Shown piece by piece: positions 59,334 to 64,000 of a stretch of DNA of 64,000 bases; positions within the stretch are counted from its first letter, which is position 1, and every line of letters begins with the position of its first letter. The DNA is taken from assembly GCA_003260345.1 (NCBI GenBank), contig MORC01000001.1, forward strand, positions 372,001-436,000, written 5' to 3'. The notes under the pieces are model-generated. The model saw only the letters and a list, made by a program, of their open reading frames with translations, made no database searches and was not told where the DNA came from. Made by a program: the position numbers and the translations under genes. The stretch comes from Candidatus Gracilibacteria bacterium GN02-873. Lineage in GTDB: Bacteria; Patescibacteriota; Gracilibacteria; BD1-5; UBA2023.

Positions 59334-59380
59334 AATTTTTTCTTTTATTATACAAATTTTTTGAAAAATACAACCAAAAA

Positions 59381-60073
59381 TTAGAACGAAACAAAGCAAC
59401 CGGCACCATCTTTTTTGATAATTTCTAAAATTTTTTCGTACAATTTTTGGAAATTTTGTTCTTTGGAAATGACTCTCAAGCGGTTGAGTGCGCGAATATA
59501 TCGATATTTTGCGATCTGTGAAAAAATCTCCGTATCGAGTTTTTCATGATATCGTTGCAAAAATTGCAAAATCAAAACTTCATTCGTTCAAGCATTTTTT
59601 TCATGAACAGAAAGCGCTTCCAAAAGAGAAATTTCTTTTGAAAAAAACCGCAAATTTTTAAAATTTTCATTTTTTGTGGTGAATTTTTTGAGCATCGAAA
59701 ATAAATTTTTCCCACCAGATCGTTCGCCCGCAGAAATCGTGCGAAAATAAATTTCACGATTGTCAAAAAGCCGAATCCGCGCTGAGAAATCCTGCGTAAA
59801 AATCACCAATTTTTCTGGAGGCATTTGGTTCATTATTTTCCATTCCAATGCCTTTTCTCAAGCAATAATCGCCGACGAAGCGTAAAGCCCAACAATTTTA
59901 TCAACGATTTTCCAATACAAAAAATCCAAATTTTCCGCATCACCCAGGTAATAGCAATCTTTCGCAACACGTGTGAGTAAATTGTGATTTTTGAGCAAAT
60001 TGAGCGCGAAAGAAAAACGCGAAAGTGAGCCGCCAGCGCGAACCCAAATTTTTTCGAGTTCAGATTTTGTCAT
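59381..60073 (-). CDS. AbiEi-like winged-helix protein
   Basis: 230 residues, two UGA codons (59858-59860 and 59588-59590). An N-terminal winged helix (LKNHNLLTRVAKDCYYLGD) is followed by IVGLYASSAIIAGEKALEW, then KLVIFTQDF and ISLLEALSVHEKNAG. This order resembles AbiEi antitoxins (wHTH, then SSxxALxLHG-like, then SPERTLLD-like). No AbiEii nucleotidyltransferase toxin lies nearby, so if it is this family it is an orphan or a regulator. Similarity is weak. Confidence 0.42.
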
Positions 60074-60148
60074 GAGAGAATTTCACTTTTCTGAAATTTT
60101 TTTCACAAAAATGTTTGAAATTGTTTTATTATTTTTTTGCATAATATC

Positions 60149-60176
60149 ATTATATTCAAACTATATATTTTTGCAA
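60149..60176 (-). promoter_or_regulatory. Promoter of the AbiEi-like gene
   Basis: Minus strand TTGCAA, a 16-bp spacer, then TATAAT, about 75 nt before ATG 60073. Confidence 0.6.
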
Positions 60177-60199
60177 ATTTTTACTATATATTTTTGCAA
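60160..60199. repeat. 17-bp direct repeat
   Basis: ACTATATATTTTTGCAA at 60160-60176 and again at 60183-60199 (period 23 bp), at the -35 region of the AbiEi-like gene. A possible operator. Confidence 0.6.
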
Positions 60200-60215
60200 T
60201 ATTTTTCACTATAAA

Positions 60216-60243
60216 AATAAACAATCTTTCGATTGTTTATTTT
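60216..60243 (-). terminator. Terminator of the GDPD gene
   Basis: AATAAACAATC / GATTGTTTATT around TTTC; the right arm contains the TAA stop, and T residues follow on the minus strand. Confidence 0.75.
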
Positions 60244-62105
60244 GAAAAAAATCCACTCCACGATTTAAGGATTTTGGATGGCGAAATTTCGATACCAAAA
60301 AGTCGAAATTTAATGGTTGATGAGCCATCATAGATTTTTCGGATTTGCTCTTTTTTGGCTTTAATTTCAGGAATATAATCGGTAATAATCCCATCAACAC
60401 CTAGCTTCATATACTGTTCAACTTTTTCAGTATCGTTGAGCGTCCATACGAAAACTTTTTTTTCAAAATTATGAATATTTTGAATCGTTCGTGGCGTAAC
60501 AACACGCTCTTGAAGCGAGAAAAAATCAACTTCCGTAATCTCAAAATGTCCATATCCTCCAAAAATCAGAAGTCCTACCTGCAAATGCGGCTGCATTTTT
60601 TTAATTTTTTTGAGGAGATCAATATTAAACGAATGAATGGAAGTTTTCCCAACCATATCATATTTATTCAATAACTTTACGAGCATTTCGGCAAGATTTT
60701 TTTCCTGACCATGGGTTTTTGGCTCAATAAGCAGTGCAATATCATATTCTTTTGCTGCCTGCAAAACTTCCTCAAGTGTCGGGACTTTTTGATTATCTGG
60801 CAATTGAATTTTTTTAACATCATCATCACTGAGCTCTGCAATCGAGCGCGGATCGCCAGCCAATCGCTTAAAATTCGAATCGTGGGACAAAATAAGCGTT
60901 CCATCTTTATTTTCGTATACATCAATTTCTATCAAATCTGCGCCCTGTTTTTTTGCTTCCACAATGCCTGCGAGCGTATTTTCGACGAATCCATTTTCCG
61001 AAACTCATCGATGAGAAATCATGATTGGATTGGAAACAAATTTGGACGGGTTGATATATTTTGCATCCAGAATAATTTTGACAAAAAATGGCGAAAGAAT
61101 CAACAAAATCACTGATGCAACAATCCAATATTTCTTGGCGAAAAAAATTTTGACATTTTTCCAGCGTGGCGTGAATTCAGGATTTTCTTGCAAAAAATGA
61201 AATCGACTTTCAAAATGTTTTTGCCGAAAACCAGAATGGCGAATATAAGTAATAGTCAGTCCTGCGAGAAAAATCGCACCAGAAAGCCCAATAAACAAAA
61301 ATTCCATTCCAGAATTGATCCAATCCGAGACAATCCAAATCACTTTTCCAATATATGGCTCCAAGCCGCGCAAAAGTCGCGAAAATATAAGTCCAATCGC
61401 GATAATTGGCAAGACAAAAAGCATTATCCAGAAGAAATTTTTCAAAAATGAGCTGAACATTTTTCTATAACCAATTTTTTTGGTGAGCAAAAATGATGAT
61501 TTAAAGGCGCGTTTGACCGTCGTTCGTTCCAAAAATAAATAATGCAACGCAAAAATCGAGCGATATACCAAATACGCGATAGTCATTGTAACGAACAAAA
61601 TAAGTGCCATATAAAGTGGCGTTTTAAAAAGTTCGTCCGTAATAAAATCTGGAATATTGAGCAATAAAAGCGTTTTTTCTGTAAGTTGCGGTTTTGGAAA
61701 AAAGAACAAAAAAAGGAAAAAAGGTGCCGATTTGATCGTGGCAAACGATTTCATTCGCTCATAAGAAAAGCCCACCAACGATTTGAGCGGAATGTGATCG
61801 TTACGATAATAATCGTACGTAGTAATCGCAATAATTGTAATAATTTCAAGACACAAAATCAGTGACATTAGCGCCATTCCAACCAAAAAAACTGCAATAT
61901 TAGTGGGCGAAAAAATCTGCATATTTGCTTCCACCTGCTCCGTTGTCGAGATTGAGAGCAAAAAATATACCCAAGAAACGCCATGTGAAACCAAAAAATA
62001 GAGAAATGCAAAAAAAATCTCCGCCAAAATAAAAGATGGCAAACTCGTTAAAAGTACCATTTTTGTGGGAGAAAATTTTGGTTTTTTGACGTCAAAATCA
62101 ACCAT
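60237..62105 (-). CDS. Membrane glycerophosphodiester phosphodiesterase
   Basis: 622 residues. The N-terminal half (about 360 residues) has six to eight transmembrane helices, as in GPDPase membrane-domain proteins. The C-terminal half is a GDPD TIM barrel. The catalytic HRG has its glycine coded by UGA (61005-61007, in MISHRGVSENGFVENTLAGI), followed by the metal-binding EIDVY and the SHD motif. The barrel ends at GVDGIITDYI. It cleaves lipid-derived glycerophosphodiesters, probably outside the membrane. TAA stop. Confidence 0.88.
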
Positions 62106-62186
62106 ATATTTTTAGAATGGTTGAATTATAATAAAAATTTTCATTTTTTCAACTTTTGTCAAGTATATTTTTACAAAAGTCCTGGC

Positions 62187-62214
62187 TTGCAAAAAAGAAG
62201 AAAATTTCTATAAT
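62187..62214 (+). promoter_or_regulatory. Promoter of the two-component operon
   Basis: TTGCAA, a 16-bp spacer, then TATAAT, 27 nt before ATG 62242. Confidence 0.68.
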
Positions 62215-62241
62215 TCTCGCATTATAACGATTTAAAGCATT

Positions 62242-62901
62242 ATGAAAATTTTGGTGGTTGAGGATAATCTCAAAATTCGCGAAAATATTATTGATTTTTT
62301 CAAAATTCAGGGACATCTCGCGGAAGGCGCCGAAAATGGCTACGAGGCGCTCACAATGTTGCATGCAATGTATGATATCGTGATTTTGGACATTAATATG
62401 CCAAAAATGAACGGAAAAGAATTTTTGGAAAAAATGCGCACAACCGAAAAAAATTTGCCAGTGATTGCGCTCACGAGTAATTCGACAATCGAAAATAAGG
62501 CTGAAATTTTTGAATTGGGCGTGGATGATTACCTGACAAAACCTTTTGATATGCGAGAATTGGAAATGCGTGTATTGGCTTTGTATCGAAGAAAATGAAC
62601 AACGATCGAAACCGAAATTCGATTCGCTGATTGTATTTTGTACCCAGAAAAACACACGCTGATACAAAACGGAGAAAATGTCATTCTCACATCCAAAGAA
62701 TATTTAATTTTGGAATTTTTAGCGCGACACAAAGGCTTTCCAAAAACAAAATTGGAAATTTTGGAGGCTGCCTGGGGGCTTCGTGAAGCGGAACTCAATT
62801 TTAATTCTATTACGCTTGAAGTGCACATTTCTGGGCTTCGAAAAAAATTGGGGAAAAATATTATCGAAACCGTAAAATGAACGGGTTATCTTATCGCTTA
62901 A
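62242..62901 (+). CDS. OmpR-family response regulator
   Basis: 219 residues. Receiver domain with VVEDN, phosphorylatable Asp in VILDINMP, the LTSN threonine and the KPF lysine (DDYLTKPFD). The winged-helix output domain ends in VKGTGYLIA, where UGA (62878-62880) supplies the conserved Gly. A second UGA (62596-62598) lies in the linker (RRKGTTIE). Followed 19 nt later by its sensor kinase. Confidence 0.92.
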
Positions 62902-62920
62902 ATTGTACTTTCCAGTATTT

Positions 62921-64000
62921 ATGAAGAAAAAAATCAAACTCGGACTCGCGAGCAAAGTTGCCATCAAGGTGACAATTATTTCGTTGGTACTTTTTTACAG
63001 TACGATTACGCTTGTGATGGTAGTGCAATATTCTCTACTCAAAAATGCTTTATTTGAGGATTTTTCGCGATATGCGCCGCTCTACATGGAAAGCCTTTTG
63101 GATAGCAATATTATTGATGATGATTTGGAGGCAAAAATCAACGAAAATTTGAGTTTTTTTAGTTTCTTGCCGTTTGATACGAGCGGGAATCGCCTTTCTG
63201 ATGCGATTATTCGCAATAATGAAACAGGGGAAATTATTGTCAACGAATACCAATATATTCCAGAAAATTCAAAAAATGAAATGTTTGATATTCCAGAAGC
63301 GACGCCCATAAGCAAAGAAGTCGGCGAAAGATTTTATTTTTTGTATAAAGTGACATATAAAAAATATTCAATTCTCTATGCCGCACTAACCTCATCAATA
63401 TCAGAATATTACGGACTTTTGCTGTATCGATGGGATGTAATTTTGTGGGCAAGTATTTTGATTTTTTTCGCGATGGGATTTTATTTTTCTCGCCTGATTA
63501 TTAAGCCAATTCAGGACCACAATACTTCACTTAAACTCTACAACACCAATCTTGCACATGAACTGAAAACACCGCTTTCGGTCGTTCGTTCAAATCTCGA
63601 CATGTTGGAACTCACAAAAAACGAAAAATTCATCGCGTCCAGCAAAGAAGAATTAACACACATTGAAAATATTATCAATTCCCTACTTTTCCTGATTCAA
63701 AAGCGGTCAAGTGGTGAAAATTATGAAATAAAAAATCTTTCCAATATTATCAAAAAGTCGGGCGCAAAATTCCCACAGCTCACGATAGATTTTGATAATT
63801 TTCACACGGAAATTCAAAAAGAAATCAATGAAGATTTATTCATTTTGCTGGTAGAAAATATTTTTGAAAACGCCTACAAATATTCATCTGATAAGAAAAT
63901 CATCATTTCTCTCAACGAAAAATTTCTCAAATTCAATAATCAGATTGAAAAAAACCTTTCTGCCAAAGAACTCAAACAAATCGAGGAAATTTTCTATCAA
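62921..64000 (+). CDS. Sensor histidine kinase, cut by the right edge
   Basis: 360 residues visible. First helix (IKVTIISLVLFYSTITLVMVV), extracytoplasmic sensor (residues about 45-165), second helix (VILWASILIFFAMGFYFSRLII), H-box LAHELKTPLSVVRSNLDML, N-box LVENIFENAYKYSS. After it the text reads KIIISLNEKFLKFNNQIEKNLSAKELKQIEEIFYQ: the usual DxGxG is not present in its standard form. The ATP-lid and G2 box lie past the edge. Pairs with the regulator just upstream. Confidence 0.88.
   Translation, partial: MKKKIKLGLASKVAIKVTIISLVLFYSTITLVMVVQYSLLKNALFEDFSRYAPLYMESLLDSNIIDDDLEAKINENLSFFSFLPFDTSGNRLSDAIIRNNETGEIIVNEYQYIPENSKNEMFDIPEATPISKEVGERFYFLYKVTYKKYSILYAALTSSISEYYGLLLYRWDVILWASILIFFAMGFYFSRLIIKPIQDHNTSLKLYNTNLAHELKTPLSVVRSNLDMLELTKNEKFIASSKEELTHIENIINSLLFLIQKRSSGENYEIKNLSNIIKKSGAKFPQLTIDFDNFHTEIQKEINEDLFILLVENIFENAYKYSSDKKIIISLNEKFLKFNNQIEKNLSAKELKQIEEIFYQ

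Noticed and set aside
60160..60199. Start of a CRISPR array
   Set aside because: Only two copies of the 17-bp unit, spacer of 6 bp, and no cas genes in the window.

Overview
The window is an AT-rich, gene-dense stretch of a bacterial chromosome that uses genetic code 25, in which UGA encodes glycine. At least 47 in-frame UGA codons interrupt about 24 otherwise intact genes. Many fall where glycine is essential or near-invariant: the HRG motif of a glycerophosphodiesterase, the DxGxG box of a GHKL ATPase, the VKGTGY end of an OmpR-type regulator, GGK of a tyrosine recombinase and RGGG of a glycosyltransferase. True stops are TAA or TAG with two exceptions, both reported as findings. Code 25 points to the Candidate Phyla Radiation lineages Absconditabacteria (SR1) or Gracilibacteria (BD1-5/GN02); I cannot separate them here. 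There are no rRNA or tRNA genes.

Layout. 1-5.5 kb (minus): AbrB-type regulator, lipoprotein adaptor and RND pump. 5.6-8.7 kb: small membrane protein, HtpX-like protease, an interrupted small gene, an alpha/beta hydrolase and a secreted protein. 8.9-11.7 kb (minus): a PilM/FtsA-like ATPase and a membrane-anchored baseplate-J-like protein. 11.9-16.1 kb: MscS channel, DUF4153-like membrane protein, glycosyltransferase. 16.2-20.9 kb: an isoleucine-type T-box leader, a small ASCH-like protein and a giant isoleucyl-tRNA synthetase carrying two inserted histidine-phosphatase domains. 21-25 kb: small membrane proteins, two VirB2/TrbC-like proteins, then DUF4381-like and BatA-like vWA proteins. 25-29 kb: PH-domain membrane protein, M48 peptidase and two duplicated small one-domain proteins.

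29.4-41.4 kb: information-processing and envelope genes (DEAD-family helicase, dnaE, rpoD, dnaG, mraY, HU, GHKL ATPase, membrane protein). 41.4-43.4 kb: a gene-free interval of about 0.85 kb with a near-perfect dif site, directly upstream of a single Xer recombinase gene, so this may be the replication terminus. 43.5-48.5 kb: membrane proteins, a PadR/HAAS-PspC pair with a large palindromic operator, and a membrane coiled-coil protein with an AAA+ ATPase. 48.6-54.9 kb: TehB-like methyltransferase, TatD, PEGA-like protein, DNA polymerase III delta' with two tandem thymidylate-kinase-like genes. 54.9-64 kb: MATE exporter, YhgE/Pip-like ABC-2 protein, pseudouridine synthase, AbiEi-like protein, membrane GDPD and a two-component system cut by the right edge.

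Regulatory style. Promoters are sigma70-like (TTGACA or TTGCAA, 15-17 bp, TATAAT); Shine-Dalgarno sequences are rare; intrinsic terminators are numerous and often overlap stop codons or serve convergent genes. A strictly spaced palindrome, TATTGC-N8-GCAATA, recurs about 18 times in four clusters, including inside genes and next to the dif site.
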